From: Prosthecobacter debontii
Lineage (GTDB): Bacteria; Verrucomicrobiota; Verrucomicrobiia; Verrucomicrobiales; Akkermansiaceae
Direction: 5' to 3'
DNA: 64,000 bases
Assembly (NCBI GenBank): GCA_945862245.1
Contig: CAMAXN010000008.1
Coordinates: 1 to 64,000, forward strand
Translations under genes and position numbers: made by a program
Shown here: positions 52,175-59,656 of the stretch, one piece after another
Layout of the letters: each line of letters opens with the position of its first letter
How positions within the stretch are numbered: position 1 is the first letter of the stretch
Notes under the pieces: generated by a model
Told to the model about the DNA's origin: nothing
Seen by the model: only the letters and a program-made list of their open reading frames with translations
The model's database searches: none

Positions 52175-53026
52175 ATGACACCGCCGCCAATGCAGTCCTG
52201 GAGTCAACTCACTCGTCACATCCGCGCTGGATTAATTCTCCTCACCCTTGCACTGACTGCAGACACTGCTCTCTCTACACCAGCCTGGAAGGCGGAAATT
52301 TCATCGACTAAGCGCGGTCACCATCCCTCCATCGCATCCTCGACCCTCGATTTCACGCTAAGTTGGAAAGGTATTGTTAAGGCCGGTAATCTACGCATGG
52401 AGTTCGCTCCCAAGGGTGTAAATAAGCCCGGCGTCTTCGTCGCCAAATGCTCAGCTTCCAGCCTCGGCATCGCGGCCACCCTCTTTCCCTTCACACATAG
52501 CTCTTGGTCTGAAATCGATCCCGCCACCCTCGTCTCACGCTACTTCCATGCCACCGAAAACGATAGCAAAGAAAACGTCATTACAATCAACCGCTACTCC
52601 GCTAACAGCGTAAACGTTCGAGAAGTCACCACGGACTTGGTTACCGGAAAGATAAATACAGACCTATCATCCTTCTCACATGGTCCAGCTCGGGATGTTT
52701 TATCCGCAATCCTATATATACGCAGTCAAAAACTTGAACTCGGCGAGGAACACGCCCTCCTGCTTCTGCCCTTCAGAACCCCTTACCTGCTCAAGGTGAA
52801 AGTCGAGGCGAAGGAAAAACACCTCGATCGCGATACCTTGCGCATCAGCTTCAGCCTCAGGAAAATCGACCGCACCACTCAAACGCTCGGCCCCTACAAG
52901 AAGCTCAAGAAACCCGTCACACTCTGGCTCAGTGATGACGCCGACCGCATTCCCATTGAGCTTCGCGCATCTGCATACATCGGAGATGTACGGGCCGTGC
53001 TCAACAATTTCTCAAAGATCCCATGA
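52175..53026 (+). CDS. DUF3108 domain protein, exported
   Basis: A 283-residue protein with an N-terminal signal (AGLILLTLALTADTALS). The DUF3108 pattern appears as LDFTLSWKGIVKAGNLRMEF, then VSRYFHATENDSKENVITI and the closing DADRIPIELRASAYIGDVRAVL. DUF3108 proteins are periplasmic or outer-membrane-linked beta proteins without proven function. The gene is 4 bp after the MDR gene and overlaps tsaE by 4 bp, so the three are cotranscribed. Confidence 0.85.
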   Translation: MTPPPMQSWSQLTRHIRAGLILLTLALTADTALSTPAWKAEISSTKRGHHPSIASSTLDFTLSWKGIVKAGNLRMEFAPKGVNKPGVFVAKCSASSLGIAATLFPFTHSSWSEIDPATLVSRYFHATENDSKENVITINRYSANSVNVREVTTDLVTGKINTDLSSFSHGPARDVLSAILYIRSQKLELGEEHALLLLPFRTPYLLKVKVEAKEKHLDRDTLRISFSLRKIDRTTQTLGPYKKLKKPVTLWLSDDADRIPIELRASAYIGDVRAVLNNFSKIP

Positions 53027-53490
53027 ACTCAATTCGACTCGAGAGCCCCGAAGCGATGATGGCTCTGGGTGCGCAGTTCGCCGCCAAAGCGGGCGCAGGC
53101 GATGTCTTTGCATTGGTTGGAAACTTAGGCTCCGGGAAAACAAATTGGACTAAAGGTTTCGTCGCCGCTATCGATCCGGCGGTTGCCGTGACCAGTCCCA
53201 CCTTCGCTATCGTTAACGAATACCGCTGCGGCATGCGTCCCGTGTTCCATTTCGACTTTCACCGTTTGAAATCCGCAGATGAACTCATCTCCCTTGGATG
53301 GGATGAATACCTGGATGAGGGCGGAATCATCATCTGTGAGTGGGCGGATCGTTTTCCGCAGCTCTTACCGGATTACGCGGAATGGCTGGAAATTAGCCAC
53401 ATATCAGACGAAATCCGTGAACTACGGCGCATCGGCAGGCCACTCAGTCATTCCGGAGAAATCAATTTACAGATCCAAACGAATTCCTAG
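53023..53490 (+). CDS. tsaE: tRNA threonylcarbamoyladenosine synthesis ATPase
   Basis: ATPase partner of TsaB-TsaD in making t6A37 of ANN-decoding tRNAs. The 155-residue length fits. Walker A GNLGSGKT is at residues 33-40, followed by SPTFAIVNEYRC and the HFDFHRLKSADEL and ICEWADRFPQLLP motifs. It overlaps the DUF3108 gene by 4 bp. Confidence 0.94.
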   Translation: MNSIRLESPEAMMALGAQFAAKAGAGDVFALVGNLGSGKTNWTKGFVAAIDPAVAVTSPTFAIVNEYRCGMRPVFHFDFHRLKSADELISLGWDEYLDEGGIIICEWADRFPQLLPDYAEWLEISHISDEIRELRRIGRPLSHSGEINLQIQTNS

Positions 53491-53545
53491 CTCTTTGAGT
53501 TGTGACTTGGCTAAGGCTTTGAAAGGTTCTCAGAGGGATTCAGTA

Positions 53546-53749
53546 ATGATTTTTGATCGGGCTATCAGCCAATCCCATGGTGCTTTATGGCACTCCTTAG
53601 GATTCAAACACTATGCACATCACGACCAGTACGATCAACTTCTTCGGGGGGGTTATGCGCGGAAATTTCAAGATACCTCCGCCAAATCAACAAAACAATT
53701 CGATCTTTTGGCAGAATCACTCGCACATTCGCGTGCATTCACAGGGTAA
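53546..53749 (+). CDS. Doubtful small ORF (67 residues)
   Basis: An ATG-started frame in the 283-bp gap between tsaE and the next membrane protein. The product is hydrophilic (HSLGFKHYAHHDQYDQLLR) with no known motif. The third codon positions are not GC-rich, unlike the neighbours, so it may not be translated. Nothing else was found in this gap. Confidence 0.2.
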   Translation: MIFDRAISQSHGALWHSLGFKHYAHHDQYDQLLRGGYARKFQDTSAKSTKQFDLLAESLAHSRAFTG

Positions 53750-53773
53750 CTCGTTTAGTTCCTGTTCACAAAT

Positions 53774-54340
53774 ATGCTTCGTCTCCTAATTGTTCTTGCC
53801 GCACTGCCTGTTATCGCTGCTTTCATCGCGCGCTGGTGGCTGGGTCTGCGCGTCCTGTCCTCGGCCGGACGGCAGCAGTGCTCCTGCGATCTCGCGCTTT
53901 GGGAAAAAACCTTCGGTGCGGAAAATTCACCCCCTTCCAAAACCGGAGATGCCAAGATCTTTGCGGAAACCCTCCGGAAATCAGCTCTTGCCGATTGGAA
54001 AACGCGCGAACCCAAGGCCGCCGCCTCGCGCGAAGGCGTCCGCCGTTTCGGTATGGCCGTTCCTCCTCTTGCGCTTATGGTCGTTGTTCTGGGTGCCATT
54101 GTGAAGCGAGTGCCAGTGAGCTTTGTCCTCTCAGTCTTCCTAACAGCGCTCGCAGTTGCGATCATTTTCTCCTATCTCAGCATTGCTCCTGAACTCAACG
54201 CGATGCTCATCGCATCTCGTCGCCTGCGCGCCAGCGGAGTCTTCCACCGCCGCGATGAAGAGGACGCAGTCATCGCCGCCACCAAGGCCTTAGTCTGGAA
54301 AGAAGCCACACCTCCCATACTAAACCTAATTCAGCGCTGA
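53774..54340 (+). CDS. Conserved-looking membrane protein, unknown function
   Basis: A 188-residue protein with an N-terminal membrane segment (LLIVLAALPVIAAFIARWW) and two more at about residues 95-140 (VPPLALMVVVLGAIV and VLSVFLTALAVAIIFSYL). The loop between them is charged and contains CSCDLALWEK. Its gene lies about 50 bp before an M48 protease gene on the same strand. No family is recognised. Confidence 0.7.
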   Translation: MLRLLIVLAALPVIAAFIARWWLGLRVLSSAGRQQCSCDLALWEKTFGAENSPPSKTGDAKIFAETLRKSALADWKTREPKAAASREGVRRFGMAVPPLALMVVVLGAIVKRVPVSFVLSVFLTALAVAIIFSYLSIAPELNAMLIASRRLRASGVFHRRDEEDAVIAATKALVWKEATPPILNLIQR

Positions 54341-54362
54341 CCCTCCTCGCTCTTACCTATGG

Positions 54363-54389
54363 TTAGAAGTTTAAAATTTATAATTTTCC
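54363..54389 (+). repeat. AT-rich heptad element upstream of the M48 protease gene
   Basis: The 27 bases before ATG 54390 split into 7-bp units near GTTAGAA, GTTTAAA, ATTTATA and ATTTTCC. Same periodicity and position as the copy before the gldG-like gene. No TCAAGGAAG core is present. Confidence 0.55.
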
Positions 54390-55643
54390 ATGAACCTGCT
54401 AGCCCTTCTCATCGTCACCTCTCTCTTCCTACTTTGGAATCTTGAGTTCATCGCCACGCTGCTAAACTTAAAATCATTTCCGGCCACACCGCCGATAGAA
54501 CTTGAGGGACTCATGGATCAGGAAAAACTTGATCGCGCCCGCTCCTATCTCACCGCGAATTCTCGCTTCGATATCATCCGTGCCAGCGTCTCACTTTTCA
54601 TCCTGCTCGCCTTCTGGTGGCTAGGCGGTTTTTCCTTCCTCGATGAGCGCGCCCGCTCCCTTTCAGAAAGCGTAATCCTGGCCGGTCTGATCTTTCTCGG
54701 TGCGCTTTTCCTCGCACAGAACCTCATCTCACTACCATTTGACTGGCACGAGACCTTCGTGATCGAACAAAAATTCGGTTTCAATAAATCCACACCCACG
54801 ACCTTCATCACGGATCGCATTAAAGGCCTTGCCCTCGCCGCACTGCTCGGCCTGCCCCTCGCCGCAGGTATCCTCTGGATCTTTCATGTGGTGCCCAATG
54901 CATGGCTATGGGCATGGGCCTTCGTCACTGCCTTTCAACTCATACTTACCTACCTCGCTCCCTCACTAATCCTTCCTCTTTTCAATAAATTTACCCCCAT
55001 GCCAAATGGAGAATTGAAAGAAAAAATCCACGCCCTCGGGCTAAAATGCGGATTCCCTCTTGAAGGCGTTTATGAAATTGATGGCTCGAAGCGCTCAACC
55101 AAGGCCAACGCATACTTCACCGGCTTTGGTAAACACAAGAAGATCGCCCTGTTCGATACCCTCACGGAAAAATCCACCACCCCAGAGTTACTTGCCATCC
55201 TCGCCCATGAGATCGGCCACTTCCGCCTCGGCCACATCAAGCAACGCCTCGCCGTCGGTATCCTCCAGATGGCGCTAATCTTTTTCCTAATCGGCCTCGC
55301 TACCGATCCCAACGGCATCTTCTCCCGCCAACTTCACGATGCATTCGGCGTCACAGACATTTCCCCCCACGCCGGTTTAGTGTTTTTCACCCTCCTACTG
55401 GAACCCGCCTCCAAGCTCCTTTCCATGCTCGCCAACGCATGGTCTCGCAAGCATGAGTTTGAGGCCGACGCTTACGCGGCCCAATCCACCGGCACCCCGG
55501 AAGCCCTCGCCACTGCACTAAAAAAGCTCTCCTCCGACCACCTCTCCCACCCCACACCCCACAGACTCCGCGTCGTTCTCGATTACTCCCACCCGCCCCT
55601 GCTTCGGAGACTTCAGGCATTGAAAAAAGCGAATGTTACTTGA
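54390..55643 (+). CDS. M48 family metalloprotease, Ste24/CAAX protease-like
   Basis: A 417-residue membrane protease. The zinc site HEIGH is at residues 273-277 (LAILAHEIGHFRLGH), with the third ligand in EFEADAYAA. The many membrane segments and the FNKFTPMPNGELK block before the catalytic domain fit the Ste24 type rather than short HtpX. It may process or clear membrane proteins. The downstream gene overlaps or follows closely. Confidence 0.92.
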   Translation: MNLLALLIVTSLFLLWNLEFIATLLNLKSFPATPPIELEGLMDQEKLDRARSYLTANSRFDIIRASVSLFILLAFWWLGGFSFLDERARSLSESVILAGLIFLGALFLAQNLISLPFDWHETFVIEQKFGFNKSTPTTFITDRIKGLALAALLGLPLAAGILWIFHVVPNAWLWAWAFVTAFQLILTYLAPSLILPLFNKFTPMPNGELKEKIHALGLKCGFPLEGVYEIDGSKRSTKANAYFTGFGKHKKIALFDTLTEKSTTPELLAILAHEIGHFRLGHIKQRLAVGILQMALIFFLIGLATDPNGIFSRQLHDAFGVTDISPHAGLVFFTLLLEPASKLLSMLANAWSRKHEFEADAYAAQSTGTPEALATALKKLSSDHLSHPTPHRLRVVLDYSHPPLLRRLQALKKANVT

Positions 55644-55677
55644 CCATTTGCCGGTAGTTCTCCAGTTCTCCCGCGGA

Positions 55678-56085
55678 ATGACTTTTGAACACAAACCCAT
55701 CGAATGGGATGACGAAATCACAATGCTGATTGAAGAGCTTGAGGAGAAAGCGGCGGATGGCGTGCTCACCCGGCAGGAACGGGGGCTGATGGATGTCGTC
55801 GAAACCATGCAGCTACTCAATCCCGAAGGCGACGGCCTCCATGAATTCTGGCACACTCCGCTCAACCACAGGCGCATCATCCATTCCTTCGACATGATCG
55901 GCGCCGATGCCATCGTCGATGCCCTCAACGCCAGCCAATGGTGCCAGACCCGAAACGCCGACCTCGACCAATACTCCGAAACCGAGGGCGAATATCTCGC
56001 CGGCATCGAGGAAGAACTTTACGAAGCACTAGGCGAACTACCCGACCTTGTAGCTGAATTTATCGAAGACGAAATTGGGCGATAG
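55678..56085 (+). CDS. Acidic protein of unknown function
   Basis: About 135 residues from ATG 55678 (TTG 55633 would overlap the protease gene by 11 bp and add 15 residues). Very acidic (EITMLIEELEEKAADGV; EGEYLAGIEEELYEAL) and probably all-helical, with no signal peptide. The segment IIHSFDMIGADAIVDAL weakly recalls the DUF4375/DMP19 type, but this is not secure. It is probably cotranscribed with the protease gene. Confidence 0.65.
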   Translation: MTFEHKPIEWDDEITMLIEELEEKAADGVLTRQERGLMDVVETMQLLNPEGDGLHEFWHTPLNHRRIIHSFDMIGADAIVDALNASQWCQTRNADLDQYSETEGEYLAGIEEELYEALGELPDLVAEFIEDEIGR

Positions 56086-56202
56086 GAATGCTGCGGCGAT
56101 ATTCGCCTCATGGTAGTGGCAAAACACCATACCTACCCACAGGGCTCGTGGTTATGGAAAATATTTTGCTATCCCACCTTCGGCAGCGAAGCGGCAGGAA
56201 CT

Positions 56203-56233
56203 AAAAAAAGGCCACCCGCTTCCGGGTGGCCTT
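56203..56233 (-). terminator. Terminator of the EF-hand gene
   Basis: AAGGCCACCCG and CGGGTGGCCTT form an 11-bp GC-rich stem with a CTTC loop. On the minus strand the stem is followed by a run of T (the AAAAAAA at 56203-56209 on plus), which marks a terminator for the gene ending at 56255. Confidence 0.88.
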
Positions 56234-56254
56234 GGGATTCATCGTTCGGGAGTC

Positions 56255-56752
56255 TTACTCATGGACACCGGGAGCCTCGGCATCTACGCCGTCTTTGCCA
56301 GGACCCTTCGGGCTGCCGGGCCGCGGGCCTTTGCCTTCACCCTTGCCCTTGGGTCCTCTCGGGCCACCGGGACGACCGGGCGCCGCCTTGCGCATCTCAG
56401 CACGTTCGTCCTCACTGAGTTTGCCGTCGCCATCCTTATCGAATTTCTCGAGCATCATTTTCTGCATCGCCTCTTGCGCCGCCTTCTTCTCATCTTCGCT
56501 GAGAATGCCGTTGCCGTCACTATCGAATTTCGCTAGCATTTCCGCCTTACGGGCAGCTTCCATCTCGCCTCGTGCGGCTTTGGCAGCCTCGCGCTCCGCT
56601 TCGTTGAGCTTGCCGTCGCCGTCCTTGTCGAACTTGGCGATGATTTCAGGGGGTAGCTTGCGCGGCGGGCGCTCCCTCTTGCCCTCTTCGGCATGAGCTA
56701 TTCCAGAAAGGCCGATGGCAGCCGCGATCACGATAAATGTGTTGGTTTTCAT
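56255..56752 (-). CDS. Secreted EF-hand protein
   Basis: From ATG 56752, 165 residues with a signal peptide (FIVIAAAIGLSGIAHA). Three EF-hand loops are seen: DKDGDGKLNEAE, DSDGNGILSEDE and DKDGDGKLSEDE, each with the canonical 1-3-5-7-9-12 calcium ligands. The C-terminus is a Gly/Pro/Lys-rich disordered tail (GPRGPKGKGEGKG). Such secreted EF-hand proteins are abundant in PVC bacteria; the role is unknown, probably calcium-dependent envelope or matrix binding. The reading frame extends upstream to 56854 but without a signal-like start. Confidence 0.9.
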   Translation of the reverse strand: MKTNTFIVIAAAIGLSGIAHAEEGKRERPPRKLPPEIIAKFDKDGDGKLNEAEREAAKAARGEMEAARKAEMLAKFDSDGNGILSEDEKKAAQEAMQKMMLEKFDKDGDGKLSEDERAEMRKAAPGRPGGPRGPKGKGEGKGPRPGSPKGPGKDGVDAEAPGVHE

Positions 56753-56953
56753 GTTTTTATACTTTGGTTTGATTACGTGAGAGGTTGGTGCTCTCACGCT
56801 GTTTATCAACACTACGCACAATAGGAAGTTGCGCACGCTTTGAGCTTTTCTCACGGGGCGGTGGGATTAAGTTGCCACACAGCTCTGCGAAGGCTTGCAT
56901 CTCGTCAACCTGTGCAGCCTGTAAATACAAATCCCATCGGTCCGAGCAAAGCC

Positions 56954-57817
56954 ATGATCTTCGTCCGCAGGGCGGGCAGCACCTTGCTACTGTGGGCGCT
57001 GGTCGCCGCGATTTTTATCAGCATGTTCCCCGCCGCCTATCTCGGCCTGATCGGCATTCTCACAGTAGTCTCGACCATCGAGTATTTTCGCATGTTACGC
57101 GCAGCGGATGTGAAGTGCTTCCCTCGGTTCGGACTGCTCCTAGCACTGACCTATTGCGGCATCGCCTACTGGCATTTCCTAAAGGGTGATAAGGACATCC
57201 CGCCCGCGCTCGACGCGATTTTTATTTTTATCACCATCACGGGCGCCTTCACCCTCCAGCTCCGCTACTCAATTAAGGGTATCGAGGCACTGCTCGCCGT
57301 AGCTGCGAATCTGTTGGGCTTTCTCTACATTGCCTACTTGTTCAATTTTACGGCGCGTATCTCATTTATGCTACCGGGTGAAGGAGTGCCGGGTGCTTAT
57401 TTACTGCTGTGGCTACTTGCGGTAACGAAAATGACCGATACGGGAGCCTACATTACCGGCTCGCTACTCGGAAAACACAAAATGATACCCCACATCTCAC
57501 CTGGTAAAACCTGGGAAGGCTTCGTGGGAGCCCTGTTCTTTGCGCAGCTAGCGGGCTGCGGGCTTTATGCATTGTTGCCCGATCAGCTATCGGCTCTGCA
57601 CTCATGGCCGCATATCGTCGCTCTCGGTTTCCTGCTCGCCATCCTCGCGGTGATCGGTGACCTCGCCGAGAGCGTACTGAAAAGATCCCTGCACGCCAAG
57701 GACTCCGGTAACATGCTGCCCGGCATCGGCGGCGGCCTCGACCTCATTGATAGCATCTGCTTCACCGCACCTGCGCTTTATTTTTACCTGACCATAATCA
57801 TCCCCTATTTCGAATGA
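56954..57817 (+). CDS. cdsA: Phosphatidate cytidylyltransferase
   Basis: Makes CDP-diacylglycerol from phosphatidate and CTP at the inner membrane. From ATG 56954 it has 287 residues with about eight membrane segments. The conserved region KMTDTGAYITGSLLGKHK and ISPGKTWEGFVGAL, plus the signature SVLKRSLHAKDSGNMLPGIGG with LDLIDS, identify it. It overlaps dxr by 4 bp. Confidence 0.95.
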   Translation: MIFVRRAGSTLLLWALVAAIFISMFPAAYLGLIGILTVVSTIEYFRMLRAADVKCFPRFGLLLALTYCGIAYWHFLKGDKDIPPALDAIFIFITITGAFTLQLRYSIKGIEALLAVAANLLGFLYIAYLFNFTARISFMLPGEGVPGAYLLLWLLAVTKMTDTGAYITGSLLGKHKMIPHISPGKTWEGFVGALFFAQLAGCGLYALLPDQLSALHSWPHIVALGFLLAILAVIGDLAESVLKRSLHAKDSGNMLPGIGGGLDLIDSICFTAPALYFYLTIIIPYFE

Positions 57818-58980
57818 AACGTCGTGTTATCCTCCTTGGCTCTACCGGCTCTATTGGAATCTCTACAATCCGCGTCGCCGCGAATCTCCCAGAGAAAATC
57901 GAAATCGTAGGGCTCGCCGCCGGTTCAAACGCTACAAAGCTCGCCGAGCAGGCGCGCGAAACGGGTGTCCGCCATGTAGCCATTTACGATGAAAGCAAAG
58001 CCGCTGAGCTGTCTGCCAAACTACCCGCTGGAGTGGAGGTTCATATAGGACCGCAAGGTTTGATAAACCTCACGGAGTTAGTGGATGCGGACATTGTCTT
58101 GATCGCCATCGTCGGCACGGCGGGTCTGCATCCGGCACTCGCTGCCATCGAAGCGGGCAAAGACATCGCCATCGCCTCCAAGGAAATCCTCGTCATGGCC
58201 GGCGAGATTATCACCGCCCGCGCCTCAGCAAAGGGAGTCCTCATCCTTCCTGTGGACAGCGAGCACAACGCTATTTTTCAATGCCTCGATGGACACCGCG
58301 GCCCAGACTCCGAAATTTCCCGCCTAATCCTCACAGCCTCTGGCGGCCCCTTCCGCACAACACCCGCCGCCGATCTATGGCACGTCACCCCTGAGATGGC
58401 GCTCAAGCACCCAACCTGGGACATGGGTCCGAAAATCTCCATCGATTCCGCCACTCTTTTCAATAAGGGGCTAGAAATGATCGAGGCGCGCTGGCTGTTC
58501 GGAATCGATATGGATCGCATCGAGGCGGTGATACATCCCCAGAGTGTCATCCACTCCATGGTTGAGTTCACTGATGGCTCCGTGCTTGCCCAGCTTTCGA
58601 AGACAGATATGGCGTTTCCCATACAATACGCCCTCACCTATCCAGCCCGCATGAAAGGCGCACTGCAGCCACTGGATTTCACGACAATCTCGAAATTGGA
58701 ATTCGCCCCTCCACGCCTTGATGATTTTCCTGCGATCAACCTCGCACGCGAGGCAGGCAACATCGGCGGCACCATGCCCGCCATCTTCAACGCCTCCAAC
58801 GAGATCGCCGTCCAGCGTTTCCGTAACGGCGAAATCCATTTTCCCGAAATCTGGGGCTGCGTGGCGCATTGTATGGCAGAGCACGTAACCGTGCTAAATC
58901 CAACGCTCGATCAGATTATCATCGCTGACCGCGAGATTCGCGCCGTAGCAGCGGATTTCATCCGCCAAAGTACACCTTAG
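57814..58980 (+). CDS. dxr: 1-deoxy-D-xylulose 5-phosphate reductoisomerase
   Basis: Second step of the MEP isoprenoid pathway, NADPH- and metal-dependent. A 388-residue protein with LLGSTGSIGISTIRV (NADPH loop), SKEILVMAG, LPVDSEHNAIFQCL (metal ligands), TASGGPFR and the HPTWDMGPKISIDSATLFNKG block. cdsA-dxr is a common bacterial pairing in envelope clusters. Its stop overlaps that of the convergent TVP38 gene. Confidence 0.96.
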   Translation: MKRRVILLGSTGSIGISTIRVAANLPEKIEIVGLAAGSNATKLAEQARETGVRHVAIYDESKAAELSAKLPAGVEVHIGPQGLINLTELVDADIVLIAIVGTAGLHPALAAIEAGKDIAIASKEILVMAGEIITARASAKGVLILPVDSEHNAIFQCLDGHRGPDSEISRLILTASGGPFRTTPAADLWHVTPEMALKHPTWDMGPKISIDSATLFNKGLEMIEARWLFGIDMDRIEAVIHPQSVIHSMVEFTDGSVLAQLSKTDMAFPIQYALTYPARMKGALQPLDFTTISKLEFAPPRLDDFPAINLAREAGNIGGTMPAIFNASNEIAVQRFRNGEIHFPEIWGCVAHCMAEHVTVLNPTLDQIIIADREIRAVAADFIRQSTP

Positions 58981-59603
58981 CCTCGTCTCCGTAAAAACGC
59001 CGCCATCCCCCAGAGAACGGCGGGCACGCCAAGGCTAAAACCCAATCCCCACCCCGGGTAATCGGTGCCCAAAGCCCCGATCCATGCAAACATGAAGCCC
59101 ATCGGGATAGTACCACACGTCAGTGCGATAACGAATTTTCTGAACGGCATTCGCAGGAATCCCGCCATACAAGAGAGCACCTCTGGCAGGATCGGCAATG
59201 CCCGGCTCATCGCCACCACCCAAGCCCCACCGCGATCAAATAATGAACAGCCTTTTTCAAAATCCTTCTCCCCTAGCCACCTCTTCGCTGTGCCTTCGTT
59301 AAAAAACCTCCCTACACCGTAACCGGACATCCCCGCCAGCATCGAGCCCGCGGCCGCGATGAACCCGCCGAGCCAAACCCCATACACCGCCCCAAGCGCC
59401 GACATCACAATCGTTCCCGGGATCGGCAACAAAAGATCCGCCAGCAGCAGCGCGATCCCCACCAGCCAGGCCCAGCCCTTTACCTCACGGAACCTCCCAG
59501 CCAACGCCTCCACATCCCAAGTCCCCTCCAACCCCAGCCCGAACGCCCACCAACCGAGTAGGAAAAACACGCAGAGCGACAACATCAGACCGATCAACCT
59601 CAT
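58977..59603 (-). CDS. TVP38/TMEM64 (DedA/SNARE-associated) family membrane protein
   Basis: A 208-residue protein with about five membrane segments. The core GALGAVYGVWLGGFIAAAGS-like segment and the conserved F-x-x-x-R-x-x-P region (VVAMSRALPILPEVLSCMAG) match the VTT domain. Members act in lipid scrambling or undecaprenyl-phosphate recycling in other bacteria. The gene is convergent with dxr with a 4-bp overlap and lies downstream of a helicase gene and a heptad element. Confidence 0.88.
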   Translation of the reverse strand: MRLIGLMLSLCVFFLLGWWAFGLGLEGTWDVEALAGRFREVKGWAWLVGIALLLADLLLPIPGTIVMSALGAVYGVWLGGFIAAAGSMLAGMSGYGVGRFFNEGTAKRWLGEKDFEKGCSLFDRGGAWVVAMSRALPILPEVLSCMAGFLRMPFRKFVIALTCGTIPMGFMFAWIGALGTDYPGWGLGFSLGVPAVLWGMAAFLRRRG

Positions 59604-59623
59604 CTACATTTTCCTCTCCAGTC

Positions 59624-59654
59624 GTTGAAACTTGAATTTTAAAATTTGAATTTT
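59624..59654 (-). repeat. AT-rich heptad element between the helicase and TVP38 genes
   Basis: Plus-strand 7-bp units TTGAAAC, TTGAATT, TTAAAAT, TTGAATT follow each other without interruption. On the minus strand the element lies just after the helicase stop and 21 bp before the TVP38 start. No TCAAGGAAG core is present. Confidence 0.6.
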
Positions 59655-59656
59655 CT

